NCBI GenBank assembly: GCA_947629955.1
Contig: CANRFT010000009.1
Coordinates: forward strand, 1-64,000
DNA length: 64,000 bases
From: an uncultured Oscillospiraceae bacterium
GTDB lineage: Bacteria; Bacillota; Clostridia; Oscillospirales; Oscillospiraceae
Direction: 5' to 3'
The position numbers and the translations under genes are program-made. Shown in pieces: positions 15,906-28,261 of this stretch (the stretch's first letter is position 1; each line of letters begins with the position of its first letter). Below the pieces are notes generated by a model that was not told the DNA's origin, searched no databases, and was given only the letters and a program-made list of their open reading frames with translations.

Positions 15906-17867
15906 ATGCCCAAATTCGAAGTGGTATCCGAATACACCCCCAGCGGCGACCAGCCCGAGGCCATCGAGGCGCTGGCGGCGGGCATCGAGAACGGCCTGGA
16001 CGAGCAGGTCCTTCTGGGCGTCACCGGTTCCGGCAAGACCTTCACCATGGCCAAGGTCATCGAGAAGGTCCAGCGGCCCACCCTGGTGCTGGCCCACAAC
16101 AAGACCCTGGCCGCCCAGCTCTGCGCCGAGTTCAGGGAGTTCTTTCCCCACAACGCGGTGGAGTATTTCGTGTCCTACTACGATTACTACCAGCCCGAGG
16201 CCTATATCCCCCACACCGACACCTTCATCGAGAAGGATATGTCCATCAACGACGAGATCGACCGCCTGCGGCTGTCGGCCACCGCGTCCCTGCTGGAGCG
16301 GCGGGACGTGATCGTGGTGTCCTCCGTGTCCTGCATCTACGGCCTGGGCGAGCCGGAGGACTTCGCCAAGATGATGGTGTCCCTCCGGGTGGGCATGGAG
16401 ATCAGGATCGAGGAGCTGCTGAAAAAGCTGGTGGCCATCCGCTATGAGCGCAACGACATCGCCTGGGAGCGGAACATGTTCCGGGTGAGGGGGGACACGG
16501 TGGAGGTGTGGCCCGCCTACTGGAAGGACACCGCCATCCGGGTGGAGTTCTTCGGGGACGAGGTGGACCGCATCAGCGAGATCAACGTGGTCACCGGCGT
16601 GCCCGTCCGACGGCTGAACAACATCCCCATCTGGCCGGCCACCCACTATGTCACCCCCAAGGAGAAGATGGACGCCGCCATCCAGGAGATCTACAAGGAG
16701 CTGGAGGAGCGGGTGGCCTTTTTCGAGCGGGAGGGCAAGCTCATCGAGGCCCAGCGCATCAAGCAGCGCACCATGTACGACGTGGAGATGATGCAGGAGC
16801 TGGGCTACTGCTCCGGCATCGAGAACTACTCCCGGGTCATTGAGGGGCGCGCCCCCGGCACACCGCCCCACACCCTGCTGGACTACTTCCCCAAGGACTT
16901 CGTGCTGTTCATCGACGAGAGCCACGCCACCCTGCCCCAGGTCCACGCCATGTACAACGGCGATAGGGCCCGCAAGACCACCCTGGTGGACTACGGCTTC
17001 CGCCTGCCCTGCGCCTTTGATAACCGGCCCCTGAAATTCGACGAGTTCGCCCAGCGGCTCAACCAGGTGATCTACGTCTCCGCCACCCCCGGCCAGTACG
17101 AGCGGGAGCGGGCGGGGCAGATCGTGGAGCAGGTCATCCGGCCCACCGGCCTGCTGGATCCCCGGGTGGAGGTCCGGCCCGTGGAGGGCCAGATCGACGA
17201 CCTCATCGCCGAGATCAACGCCCGCACTGCCCGCAGCGAGCGGGTACTGGTGACCACTCTCACCAAAAAGATGGCGGAGAGTTTGACCGACTACCTGAAG
17301 ACCTCCGGCATCCGGGTGCGGTATATGCACCACGACATCGACACCATCGAGCGCATGGAGATCATCCGGGATCTGCGCCTGGGCGAGTTCGACGTGCTGG
17401 TGGGCATCAACCTGCTCCGGGAGGGCCTGGATCTGCCCGAGGTCTCCCTGGTGGCCATTCTGGACGCGGACAAGGAGGGTTTCCTCCGCTCCGAGACATC
17501 CCTGGTGCAGACCATCGGTCGGGCCGCCCGGAACGCCGACGGCCTGGTCATCCTCTACGCCGACGAGGTCACCCCCTCCATGGCCAGCGCCATGGAGGAG
17601 ACCGAGCGCCGCCGGGCCAAACAGGACGCCTACAATAAGGCCCACGGCATCGTGCCCAAGACCATCATCAAGTCGGTGCGGGAGCTGATGGCCCTGAACC
17701 CGGAGGAGAAGGCCGCCTTCGACCCCAACGCCGCCCAGCTCACCAAGCAGCAGCGGGCCGAGACCATCGCCCGGCTGGAGAAGGAGATGAAAGAGGCGGC
17801 CAAGATGCTGGAGTTCGAGATTGCCGCGGCTTTACGGGATCAAATCATCAAACTGCGGGGGAAATGA
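15906..17867 (+). CDS. uvrB: Excinuclease ABC subunit B
   Basis: A 653-residue UvrB. It verifies DNA damage handed over by UvrA and recruits UvrC. The Walker A motif GVTGSGKT is at residues 38-45. The beta-hairpin region around [10 protein letters not shown], the helicase motifs ([15 protein letters not shown]) and the C-terminal UvrC-binding coiled coil are all present. GGGAGG precedes the ATG. It heads a long plus-strand gene run that also contains uvrA, with three other genes between. Regulation by LexA is suggested by the promoter. Confidence 0.98.
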   Translation: MPKFEVVSEYTPSGDQPEAIEALAAGIENGLDEQVLLGVTGSGKTFTMAKVIEKVQRPTLVLAHNKTLAAQLCAEFREFFPHNAVEYFVSYYDYYQPEAYIPHTDTFIEKDMSINDEIDRLRLSATASLLERRDVIVVSSVSCIYGLGEPEDFAKMMVSLRVGMEIRIEELLKKLVAIRYERNDIAWERNMFRVRGDTVEVWPAYWKDTAIRVEFFGDEVDRISEINVVTGVPVRRLNNIPIWPATHYVTPKEKMDAAIQEIYKELEERVAFFEREGKLIEAQRIKQRTMYDVEMMQELGYCSGIENYSRVIEGRAPGTPPHTLLDYFPKDFVLFIDESHATLPQVHAMYNGDRARKTTLVDYGFRLPCAFDNRPLKFDEFAQRLNQVIYVSATPGQYERERAGQIVEQVIRPTGLLDPRVEVRPVEGQIDDLIAEINARTARSERVLVTTLTKKMAESLTDYLKTSGIRVRYMHHDIDTIERMEIIRDLRLGEFDVLVGINLLREGLDLPEVSLVAILDADKEGFLRSETSLVQTIGRAARNADGLVILYADEVTPSMASAMEETERRRAKQDAYNKAHGIVPKTIIKSVRELMALNPEEKAAFDPNAAQLTKQQRAETIARLEKEMKEAAKMLEFEIAAALRDQIIKLRGK

Positions 17868-18619
17868 CCATGGGAGAACCGAGAGGACTTGCCCGCCTGA
17901 AATGCCTGAACGCCCTGACGCTGAAGATCATCGCCATGGCGCTGATGCTGTGCGACCACGCCTGGGCCACCGTCGCCCCCGCCGGGTGGGGCTGGCTCAC
18001 CGCCGTGGGCCGGATCGCCTTTCCCATCTTCGCCTTCCAGATCGCGGAGGGCTTCGCCCTGACCCACGACCGGAAGAAATACCTGCTGCGGATGTTCCTC
18101 TTCGCCCTGATCTCGGAGATTCCCTTCGATCTCATGACCGGGGAGGGCCTGTTCCACCAGAACGTGATGTTCACCTTCTGCGAGGCCCTGCTGGCCTTGA
18201 TGGTGCTGGACTGGGCCAAAAAGAAGGGGACAGCGGCCTTTGTCATCGCCATCCCCCTGACCCTGATCGTGACCGCTGTGGTGGGCGTCTTTACCTTCGT
18301 GGACTATATGCACTACGGCGTCTGGACGGTGATCGTCTTCTACCTGTGCCGGGATGTGAAATTCGGCTGGATCATCGAGCTGGCCGCCCTGTTTTACATC
18401 AACTGGGAGATGATCGGCGGGCTGGTCTTCCCGGTCACCCTCTTTGGTTGGAGCTTCGAGCTCCCGGAGCAGGGACTGGCGGTGCTGGCCCTCATCCCCA
18501 TCTGGCTGTACAACGGCAGGCAGGGCCCCCACAACAAGGCCATCCAGTACGCCTGCTACGCCTTCTATCCCGTCCACATGATCGTGCTGGTGCTGCTGGC
18601 GCGTTTGCTGTATGCCTGA
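17864..18619 (+). CDS. TraX-family membrane protein
   Basis: A 251-residue polytopic membrane protein of the TraX family. F-plasmid TraX acetylates pilin, and chromosomal homologues are membrane acyltransferase-like proteins of unknown substrate. The conserved opening [15 protein letters not shown] and the [16 protein letters not shown] segment are clear, with about seven to eight hydrophobic helices. The start overlaps the uvrB stop by four bases (ATGA), so translation is coupled. A second ATG two codons in is also possible. There is no conjugation gene nearby. Confidence 0.85.
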   Translation: MTMGEPRGLARLKCLNALTLKIIAMALMLCDHAWATVAPAGWGWLTAVGRIAFPIFAFQIAEGFALTHDRKKYLLRMFLFALISEIPFDLMTGEGLFHQNVMFTFCEALLALMVLDWAKKKGTAAFVIAIPLTLIVTAVVGVFTFVDYMHYGVWTVIVFYLCRDVKFGWIIELAALFYINWEMIGGLVFPVTLFGWSFELPEQGLAVLALIPIWLYNGRQGPHNKAIQYACYAFYPVHMIVLVLLARLLYA

Positions 18620-18648
18620 CCGCCGCGGCTGCGTTCTGAGGTGATCCC

Positions 18649-19134
18649 ATGGCGAAAAAAGAGGACAAGACCAACGCGATGCGCCTGCTGGATCAGGCGG
18701 GAATTGCCTATACCGCCCACACCTATCCTCACGGGGACGGCGCGGTGGACGGGGTGACGGTGGCCCGCATGACCGGCCAGGACCCGGACAAGGTGTTCAA
18801 GACCCTGGTGACTCGCGGGGCATCCGGGGCGTACTATGTGTTCCCCATCCCGGTGGGGGCCACGCTGGACCTGAAAAAGGCGGCGAAAGCGGCGGGGGAG
18901 AAGTCCGTGGCCATGCTGCCCCAGAAGGAGCTGCTGCCCTTGACGGGATACGTCCACGGGGGCTGCTCTCCGGTGGGGATGAAGAAACGGTTCCCCACCA
19001 TCTTCGACGAGACCTGCCTGCTGTTCGACACCATTCTGGTGTCCGCCGGGAAGATCGGCTATCAGGTGGAGGTGGGCCCGGAGGACCTGATGGCCCTGAC
19101 GGGCGGGACCGCCGCCGACGTGACGGTAGAGTGA
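18649..19134 (+). CDS. ybaK: Cys-tRNA(Pro)/Ala-tRNA deacylase, YbaK type
   Basis: A 161-residue YbaK/EbsC protein. This family hydrolyses mischarged Cys-tRNA(Pro), a trans-editing step that protects translation. The conserved DKVFKTLVT segment and the GGCSPVGMKK loop of the editing pocket are intact. The length is normal for YbaK. The start has GAGGTGATCCC upstream. It lies 29 bp after traX in the uvrB-uvrA gene run. Confidence 0.9.
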   Translation: MAKKEDKTNAMRLLDQAGIAYTAHTYPHGDGAVDGVTVARMTGQDPDKVFKTLVTRGASGAYYVFPIPVGATLDLKKAAKAAGEKSVAMLPQKELLPLTGYVHGGCSPVGMKKRFPTIFDETCLLFDTILVSAGKIGYQVEVGPEDLMALTGGTAADVTVE

Positions 19135-19153
19135 CAGAAAAGAGGGGTTTAAA

Positions 19154-20080
19154 ATGACCGAAACCTCAAAAACCATTCTTGAGAAATTCCAGGTGCGCAA
19201 GTCCGGGCGGGAGAAGGCCGCCTTCCGGGACTGGCTGTGCGGTGAACTGCGGGCGGCGGGGTATGCCCCCACGGTGGAGGCGAGCGCCTTTGCCCATAAC
19301 GTGGTGGTGGGCGACCCGGAGCGGGCGGAGGTATTCTTCACCGCCCACTACGACACCCAGGCCGTGCTGCCCATTCCCAACTTCATCACCCCCCGGAACA
19401 TGGGGTGGTATCTGCTGTACCAGGTGGCGCTGGTGGTCCCCATGTTCCTCATCGCGGCCCTGGCGGAGGTGCTGGTGATCCTCCTGTTCGACCCGCCCCT
19501 CCCCGTCGCCATGTGGGCCTTTACCGGCGTCATGCTGTTTTTCTGCTGGTGGCTGTTTTTCGGCCCCGCCAATCAGCACACCGTCAACGATAATACCAGC
19601 GGGGTCGTCACCCTGGTGGAGACCGCCCTGTCCCTGCCGGAGGGGGACCGGGACAGGGTGTGCTTCGTGTTCTTCGACAACGAGGAGCGGGGGATGCTGG
19701 GCTCCGCCGCCTTCGCCGGGAAACACAAAACGGTGAAGAACGGCGGCCTGGTGGTCAACTTCGACTGTGTGTCCGACGGGGAGTCGGTCCAGTTCTTCCC
19801 CACCAAGGGGCTGAAGCGGGACGGGGCCGCCCTGGAGCGGATCGAGGCCGCCTTCCTGCCCCAAAGCGGGAAATCAGTGGAGGTGGTCCGGGGCTTCGGC
19901 TTCTATCCCTCCGACAACGCCTCCTTCCGGCGGGCCGCCGGGGTGTGCGCCCTGAAAAAGAGCAAGACCTTCGGCTGGTATATGGACCGCATCCACACCG
20001 CCAAGGACACCGTGATGCAGGAGGAGAACATCGAACTGCTCCGGGACGGCTGCCTGCGGCTGGCCGGGGCGCGAAAATAA
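19154..20080 (+). CDS. M28-family metallopeptidase with an inserted membrane segment
   Basis: A 308-residue M28 (aminopeptidase-like) protein. Candidate metal ligands are in TAHYDT, NDNTSGV and [10 protein letters not shown], followed by an aspartate in VNFDCVSDG and a late histidine in MDRIHTAKD. Between the first two motifs lies a strongly hydrophobic segment of about 70 residues (roughly 80-140) that looks like two or three membrane helices. This splits the catalytic domain and suggests a membrane-bound peptidase. It sits 12 bp before uvrA in the same gene run. Its substrate is unknown. Confidence 0.85.
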   Translation: MTETSKTILEKFQVRKSGREKAAFRDWLCGELRAAGYAPTVEASAFAHNVVVGDPERAEVFFTAHYDTQAVLPIPNFITPRNMGWYLLYQVALVVPMFLIAALAEVLVILLFDPPLPVAMWAFTGVMLFFCWWLFFGPANQHTVNDNTSGVVTLVETALSLPEGDRDRVCFVFFDNEERGMLGSAAFAGKHKTVKNGGLVVNFDCVSDGESVQFFPTKGLKRDGAALERIEAAFLPQSGKSVEVVRGFGFYPSDNASFRRAAGVCALKKSKTFGWYMDRIHTAKDTVMQEENIELLRDGCLRLAGARK

Positions 20081-20092
20081 GGAGAACCGGCT

Positions 20093-22917
<2,825 letters not shown>

Positions 22918-22918
<1 letters not shown>

Positions 22919-22967
22919 TAGGGGCCGATGTCCCCATCGGCCCGCCCGGCGGCAGCCGGGCCGACAT
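22918..22967. repeat. GC-rich double-hairpin element after uvrA
   Basis: It starts GTAGGGGCCGATG at the last base of the uvrA stop codon. One hairpin pairs GGGCCGATG with CATCGGCCC, and a second pairs GCCCGGC with GCCGGGC. Its opening GTAGGGG and position directly after a stop resemble the elements at 60170 and 58155. Confidence 0.6.
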
Positions 22968-22991
22968 ACCCCCACGATAGGAGGAGACCCT

Positions 22992-23477
22992 TTGGATACG
23001 TTACAATGGCTGACCGGGACCCAGTTCGGCGAGTTTGTGTTCACCGTGCTGGTGTCCATGATCCCGGTGGTGGAGCTGCGGGGCGGCATCCCCTTTGGGG
23101 TGGCGGCGGGGCTGCCCGTGTGGGCGGCATGGCTGGCCGCCATTATCGGGAATCTGATCCCCGTGCCCTTCATCATTGTATACATCCGGCGCATTTTCCA
23201 GTGGATGCGGCGGCGTTTTCCAAAGCTCAACAGCATGGTGGACGCCCTGGAGCGGAAGGCCCATCTCAAGGGCCGCATGGTGAGCAGATTCAAGTATCTG
23301 GGTCTGGCCATTTTCGTGGCCATCCCCCTGCCGGGAACAGGGGCCTGGACGGGCGCCCTGGCGGCGGCCTTTCTGGATATGCCCCTGCGCCGGGCCATCC
23401 CCTCCATCACGGCGGGAGTGCTGACGGCGGGGACCATCATCAGCCTGCTGGCCTACGGCGTGGTCAGCCTGTTTTGA
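22992..23477 (+). CDS. Small multidrug export family protein (COG2426)
   Basis: A 161-residue integral membrane protein of the COG2426 type. Members have about four to five helices and the conserved VVELRGGIPFG motif near the N-terminus, plus PLPGTGAWTG in the middle; both are present. The family is named for small multidrug export but the function is not well proved. The start is a TTG at 22992, supported by AGGAGGAGACC just upstream. It follows uvrA after the hairpin element and leads directly into the phosphatase gene. Confidence 0.85.
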   Translation: MDTLQWLTGTQFGEFVFTVLVSMIPVVELRGGIPFGVAAGLPVWAAWLAAIIGNLIPVPFIIVYIRRIFQWMRRRFPKLNSMVDALERKAHLKGRMVSRFKYLGLAIFVAIPLPGTGAWTGALAAAFLDMPLRRAIPSITAGVLTAGTIISLLAYGVVSLF

Positions 23478-23487
23478 GGGAGTGCCT

Positions 23488-24081
23488 ATGTATTTGTACC
23501 TGGTGCGCCACGGCCAGTCCGTGGGCAATGAGCGGGGGGTGTTTTACGGCCTGTCCGACCATCCCCTCACCGATCTGGGCCGGGAGCAGGCCCTGCAGGC
23601 GGCGGAAAAGCTGAGAGAGGTGTCCTTTACCCGCTGCGTGGCCAGCGACCTGTCCCGGGCCTGGGACACCGCCCTCATCTGCGCGGAGGGCCGAGGAGTG
23701 GCCGTGGAGGCCGATCCCCGCCTCCGGGAGCAGGACATGGGGGAGATGGAGGACATGCCCTTTGAGGAGGGCTTTGCCCGCTGGGGGGACGACTTCCATC
23801 AAATGCTGCGGGATTGGGCCCATGTGGCCCCGCCGGGGGGCGAGGACGTGGCCCACATGAAGGAGCGCGTCGGCGCGGCGGTGGACGAGCTGGTGGCGCG
23901 GGGAGAGGATGTCCTCCTCGTGGCCCACGGCGGCACCCTGTCCCTCATTTTGAGCCATTTCGGGCTGGCAAAGGAGTCGGAGTTGATGAACTCCGACTAC
24001 AACTGGTTCTTCACCCAGGGTGCCTATTCCGCCATCCGGGTGGACGAGAACGGCGCGGAGCTGGTCTGCTTCAATCGGTGA
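23488..24081 (+). CDS. Histidine phosphatase family protein
   Basis: A 197-residue phosphoglycerate-mutase-like phosphatase. The phosphohistidine motif LVRHGQS is at residues 5-11, and the second catalytic histidine is in VAHGG late in the chain. The frame opens at a GTG two codons earlier, but GAGGGAG sits six bases before the ATG at 23488. The site overlaps the stop region of the preceding gene. The substrate is not evident; relatives act on small phosphorylated metabolites. Confidence 0.9.
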   Translation: MYLYLVRHGQSVGNERGVFYGLSDHPLTDLGREQALQAAEKLREVSFTRCVASDLSRAWDTALICAEGRGVAVEADPRLREQDMGEMEDMPFEEGFARWGDDFHQMLRDWAHVAPPGGEDVAHMKERVGAAVDELVARGEDVLLVAHGGTLSLILSHFGLAKESELMNSDYNWFFTQGAYSAIRVDENGAELVCFNR

Positions 24082-24261
24082 ACAAAACCGCCCCTTTGGC
24101 CATAGAATGGGCCGGAGGTGGCGGAAATGGCGCTGTTTTGGGATTGTTTGGTGGCCCTGCTGGCGGCCTTCGGGCTGGTGTGCATCGCGTGGCCGCCCAT
24201 CCTGTGGGAGAAGATCGACCGGTATCGCCGGATAAAACACAAGAGAAACGAGGGAAGGCCG

Positions 24262-25758
24262 ATGGAACTGAACGAAGCCCTGGAAAAGCTGGATGGGTTG
24301 CAAAAAAAGAGCTACGCCTACGGCGCGGGGATGTCCGCCCTGTATCTGGACGGGGACACCGTGGCCCCGCCTGACACCGAGGAGGGCCGCGCCCTGGCGG
24401 TGAGTATCCTGGCGGGGGAGTGGCATGAAAAATTCACCTCTCCCGAGACGGGGGAGCTCCTGGACTTCCTGGCGGCCCGTAAGGGGGAGCTGGACCAGGT
24501 CCGGCGGCGGCAGGTGGAGGAACTGAAGCGGGACTACGACAAGGACCGCCGCATCCCCGCCGACGAGTACATGGAGTTTCAGCGGCTCACCAGCGAGGCC
24601 AACGCCGTGTGGAAGCGGGCCAAGGCGGGGAACGACTTTCCCCTGTTCCTGCCGTATCTGGAGAAGATCGTGGCCTTCAACCGGAAGTTCGCCGGGTACT
24701 ACGACCCAAACAAAGCCCCCTATGACGCCCTGCTGAACGAGTACGAGCGGGGGACCTCCATGGCCTTCTATGACCCCTTCTTTGCCGCCCTGCGGGAGCG
24801 CATCGTGCCCCTGATCCACGCCGTGGGCGAACAGGAGCAGCCCGACGACTCCTTCCTCCACCGGCGCTACCCCGCGGAGGCCCAGCGAAAATTTTCCGAT
24901 TACCTGATGGAGGTCATGGGGCTGGACCGGCGGCATGTGGGCATCGGCGAGACGGAGCACCCCTTCACCAACAGCTTCAACAATAAGGACGTGCGCATCA
25001 CCACCCACTATTACGAGGACGACCTGGCCTCCTCCATGTACTCGGTCATCCACGAGGGAGGCCACGCCAAATACGACCTGGGAGTGGCCGACGAGCTCCA
25101 GTATACCCGCCTGGCCGGGGGCGTGTCTATGGGCCTCCACGAGAGCCAGTCCCGGTTCTACGAGAATCTGATCGGCCGGTCCCTGCCCTTTATCCGGGCC
25201 ATCTTCCCGAAGATGAGGGAGTTTTTCCCGGAGCAGTTGGCCGACGTGACTCCCGAGATGTTCTACCGGGCGGTGAACAAGGCGGAGCCCTCGCTGATCC
25301 GTACCGAGGCCGACGAGCTGACCTACCCCCTCCACGTGATGGTCCGTTACGAGATCGAAAAGCGGCTCATCGGCGGTACCCTGGAGGCGAAGGACGTGCC
25401 GGGGACCTGGAACCGGCTCTATAAGGAGCATCTGGGGGTGGAGGTGCCCGACGACGCCCACGGCTGTCTCCAGGACTCCCACTGGGCGGGGGGCTCCTTC
25501 GGCTACTTCCCCACCTACGCCCTGGGCAGCGCCTACGGCGCCCAGATGCTCCGAAACATGGAGAAAGACATCGACGTGTGGGGCCCGGTGGGCAGGGGGG
25601 ACCTGTCCCAGGTGACCGCGTGGCTTCAGGAGAAGGTCCACCGGTTCGGCGGCCTGCTGGAGCCCGCCGACGTGGTGAAAAACGCCTGCGGCCAGTTCGA
25701 TCCCGCCGTCTACACCGACTATCTGGCCCGGAAATACACCGAATTATATCATCTGTGA
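24262..25758 (+). CDS. M32 carboxypeptidase (thermostable carboxypeptidase type)
   Basis: A 498-residue M32 metallocarboxypeptidase. It removes C-terminal residues from peptides in the cytoplasm. The zinc motif HEGGH is in SVIHEGGHAKYD at about residues 265-270, and HESQSRFYENLIGRS is a family signature. From ATG 24262 (site GAGGGAAGG) the length is normal for M32. The same frame stays open upstream to 24118. That 48-codon extension from an ATG at 24127, with GGAGGTGG before it, would encode a membrane helix, so a membrane-bound form is possible. Confidence 0.93.
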   Translation: MELNEALEKLDGLQKKSYAYGAGMSALYLDGDTVAPPDTEEGRALAVSILAGEWHEKFTSPETGELLDFLAARKGELDQVRRRQVEELKRDYDKDRRIPADEYMEFQRLTSEANAVWKRAKAGNDFPLFLPYLEKIVAFNRKFAGYYDPNKAPYDALLNEYERGTSMAFYDPFFAALRERIVPLIHAVGEQEQPDDSFLHRRYPAEAQRKFSDYLMEVMGLDRRHVGIGETEHPFTNSFNNKDVRITTHYYEDDLASSMYSVIHEGGHAKYDLGVADELQYTRLAGGVSMGLHESQSRFYENLIGRSLPFIRAIFPKMREFFPEQLADVTPEMFYRAVNKAEPSLIRTEADELTYPLHVMVRYEIEKRLIGGTLEAKDVPGTWNRLYKEHLGVEVPDDAHGCLQDSHWAGGSFGYFPTYALGSAYGAQMLRNMEKDIDVWGPVGRGDLSQVTAWLQEKVHRFGGLLEPADVVKNACGQFDPAVYTDYLARKYTELYHL

Positions 25759-25764
25759 GCGAAA

Positions 25765-25799
25765 AAGAGCGCCCTCTCCGCTGCGGAGAGGGCGCTCTT
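25765..25799. terminator. Bidirectional terminator after the M32 gene
   Basis: Arms 25765-25781 and 25783-25799 are perfect complements built on AAGAGCGCCCTCTCC. The A and T flanks suit both convergent genes. Confidence 0.85.
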
Positions 25800-25818
25800 G
25801 GCGTTTGGAGCGGCAAGA

Positions 25819-27042
25819 TCAGGGCTTGCGGATGGACAGATTCAGCACCAGCGCGATCACCGCCAGGGCCAGCAGCAGGATGAAGGGGGCGATGTATCCG
25901 CCGGAGGAGGTGAGCAGGGCGCTGGAGGCGGTGGCCATAAAGGAGGCGCCCATCAGATTGAAGTTCATCAGGCCGAAGTTGGTGGAGTAGTACTTGGTGC
26001 CGTAGAAGGCGGAGGTGAAGGAGGCGGTGACGGTGGGGCAGGAGCCGTAGGACAGGCCGGTGAGGCACAGCCCAACGATGCAGAGCGGCAGGGAGGTCAC
26101 CAGCACGGCGATCAGGGTGATGCCCGCCGCGGCGATGGTGAGGATGTTGGCGGCCAGCATGGTCTTGCGGCGGCCCAGGGAGTCGAACAGGGCGCCGGTG
26201 AGGATGCGGCCCAGGCCGTTGCACACGGACAGCACGCCCACCAGTGTGGTGGCCAGGCCCACCTCGGCCCCCACGGACTGGGACAGCTGGCTGGCAAAGC
26301 TGATGACCGAGTTGCCTACGGCGGCCAGGAATACGATGCAGATAAAAGCCCGCCAGAAGGTGGGGCGGCGGATCATCTCTCCGGTGGTGTAGTCCCGGGC
26401 CTCAAAATCCTCGCCGCCGGCGGCCTTGCCCGCCTTGGGCTGGGGGAAGACGGTGCCCTCCGGGGGCTTGCGGAGGATGAGGCCGGCGATCACCATCACG
26501 ATCCCCAGAGAGATGCCCAGGAAACGGAAGGCGAATTGCCATCCCAGGCCGGGGTCGGCGATGAAGGAGCCGGCCAGATTGCCCAGCACCAGGGCGGAGG
26601 CGCCGAAGCCCATGAGCAGCACGCCGGAGCACAGGCCCTTCTTGTCGGGGAACCAGGCGCTGACGGTGGTGAGGATCACGTTGTAGGCGATGCCGATGCC
26701 CGCGCCGGCCAGCACGCCGTAGAAGAGATACAGCATGACCACGTTCCCGGACAGGGTGGAGGTCAGAAACAGTCCCGCCGCCGCAATCAGCCCCGCGCCG
26801 ATGATGGAGGCCACGGTGCCGACGCGCTTGGAGATCAGGCCGCCCACAAAGGCGCCGATACAGAAGAAGGACATGGTCAGGGTGAAGTTCAGGGCGGTGT
26901 CGGTGGCGGCCCAGCCGAAGGCGGCCTCCAGGGGGGCCTTCAGAATGGACCAGGCGTAGATGATGCCGGCGAACAGCATGGCGATGACGCCCACGATCAG
27001 GTAGAACCAGCGGATGGAAAGGCTTTGGGTGGAGTTCTTCAT
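25819..27042 (-). CDS. MFS transporter, OxlT (oxalate/formate antiporter) subfamily
   Basis: A 407-residue major facilitator with about 12 predicted helices. The N-terminal YLIVGVIAMLFAGIIYAWSIL is characteristic of the OxlT-like group, which exchanges small carboxylates. The actual substrate is unknown. The open frame begins at 27147, but MKNSTQSL at 27042 follows GAGGTG and fits the family start. The gene lies downstream of the AEC carrier on the same strand with about 70 bp between them. Confidence 0.88.
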   Translation of the reverse strand: MKNSTQSLSIRWFYLIVGVIAMLFAGIIYAWSILKAPLEAAFGWAATDTALNFTLTMSFFCIGAFVGGLISKRVGTVASIIGAGLIAAAGLFLTSTLSGNVVMLYLFYGVLAGAGIGIAYNVILTTVSAWFPDKKGLCSGVLLMGFGASALVLGNLAGSFIADPGLGWQFAFRFLGISLGIVMVIAGLILRKPPEGTVFPQPKAGKAAGGEDFEARDYTTGEMIRRPTFWRAFICIVFLAAVGNSVISFASQLSQSVGAEVGLATTLVGVLSVCNGLGRILTGALFDSLGRRKTMLAANILTIAAAGITLIAVLVTSLPLCIVGLCLTGLSYGSCPTVTASFTSAFYGTKYYSTNFGLMNFNLMGASFMATASSALLTSSGGYIAPFILLLALAVIALVLNLSIRKP

Positions 27043-27113
27043 AAAAAGCACCTCGTCTATGATGGAATAGGGATCTATGTAAAGGAGCAAGCGCCCGAAT
27101 CTTCCAAGCCGGC

Positions 27114-28067
27114 TCAGGGGATGAGATGGGCCAGCGCCACCGCCCACACGGGGATGGTCACCGCGGAGAACAGGGTGGACAGCAGGACCGTGGCCGCCGC
27201 CTGGAATTGGCTCTCCCGGTCAGGGTCGTACTGGATGGTGAAGGCCGCCAGCAGGGAGGGCACCGGCAGGGCGGAGAACATCACCACCACGTGGGCCAGC
27301 TCCGCGTCCAGCCGGGCCAGCAGGCACAGCCCAAGCGTCAGGGCGGGCAGGGCCAGGTTGCGCACCAGGGGGATGAGGAAATACCTCACCTTCAGCAGCC
27401 TTTTGAAGTCGTACCGGCTGAGGGAGATGCCGCAGAGCACCATCCCCAGCGGGGAGGCGCAGCCGCCCAGAGAGTTGATGACGCCGGACACCGGCGCGGG
27501 AAGGGGCAGCTGGGTCACGTACAGGATCAGCCCGATGAACACCGCAATCACCGGCGCGGAGAACCAGCCCCTGATCTGCTCGGCCAGAGCCTTTTTCCGG
27601 TGTTCCGCCCCCGGCGGGGAGAGAAAGGGCTCGGCGGAGCTGTAGTAGATCATCCGGTAGGGCACCAGGAACACCACAAAGTAGAACACCCCCTGGTCAC
27701 CGTAGAGGGCCTCCATCACCGGGATGCCCACGAAGGTGAAGTTGGTGTACATGCAGCTGAACCGCATCTGCCGGGCGGAGGTGGTCTTTCCCATGGCCAG
27801 GTACAGCCCCTGGCCGATGGCAAAGGTGATGGTCCAGAGGATCAGCGCCAGGATCACCAGGCGGCCGCAGTTGATCAGCTCCTCCCAGGAGAAGTCCCCC
27901 AGCATGGAGCGGACGATCATGCAGGGCAGACACAGCTTCATCAGGAAGGAGGTCAGCGGCTTGTCGAAATCGGCGGAGACGATGCCCAGGCGGACGGACA
28001 GGACACCGGCGCCCACCATGAGGATCAGCTGGATGGCCAGGGAGATGGATTGTTCTGCGGCAGACAT
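27114..28067 (-). CDS. AEC-family (auxin efflux carrier-like) transporter
   Basis: A 317-residue membrane protein with about ten helices in two repeats. The openings VGAGVLSVRLG and LTSFLMKLCLPCMIVRSM and the internal MYTNFTFVGIPVMEALYG are typical of bacterial AEC carriers, which move organic acids such as malate or malonate. I start at the ATG at 28067 (MSAAEQSISL); the site upstream (GCGAGC) is weak. The next gene on the strand is an OxlT-type carrier, so a shared role in carboxylate transport is possible. Confidence 0.87.
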   Translation of the reverse strand: MSAAEQSISLAIQLILMVGAGVLSVRLGIVSADFDKPLTSFLMKLCLPCMIVRSMLGDFSWEELINCGRLVILALILWTITFAIGQGLYLAMGKTTSARQMRFSCMYTNFTFVGIPVMEALYGDQGVFYFVVFLVPYRMIYYSSAEPFLSPPGAEHRKKALAEQIRGWFSAPVIAVFIGLILYVTQLPLPAPVSGVINSLGGCASPLGMVLCGISLSRYDFKRLLKVRYFLIPLVRNLALPALTLGLCLLARLDAELAHVVVMFSALPVPSLLAAFTIQYDPDRESQFQAAATVLLSTLFSAVTIPVWAVALAHLIP

Positions 28068-28119
28068 GGGCAAAGCTCGCTTTCGGAGAGAGATCGGGGC
28101 GCGAAGGCCCGTACCCTCT

Positions 28120-28148
28120 ATGATACGACCGTTTGGGTGGATTTGCAA
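28120..28148 (-). promoter_or_regulatory. Promoter of the AEC carrier gene
   Basis: TTGCAA (28143-28148), a 17-bp spacer and TATCAT (28120-28125) on the minus strand. Confidence 0.6.
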
Positions 28149-28201
28149 GGCCTGCCCGCAAATTTTTGCCGCTGTGCCGGGGGTGATCCGGTGATGCCGC
28201 C

Positions 28202-28230
28202 TTGAAGCGGCGGGGGAAATGTGCTATCCT
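28202..28230 (+). promoter_or_regulatory. Promoter of the phosphopantetheinyl transferase gene
   Basis: TTGAAG (28202-28207), a 17-bp spacer and TATCCT (28225-28230), 31 bp before the GTG start. Confidence 0.5.
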
Positions 28231-28261
28231 ATCAAAAAGCCGAGGAGAGGAGGGAGAAAAG

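Noticed and set aside
17864..18619. TraX as evidence for a conjugative element
   Set aside because: Chromosomal TraX-like genes are common in Clostridia, and no relaxase, coupling protein or type IV secretion gene is present.
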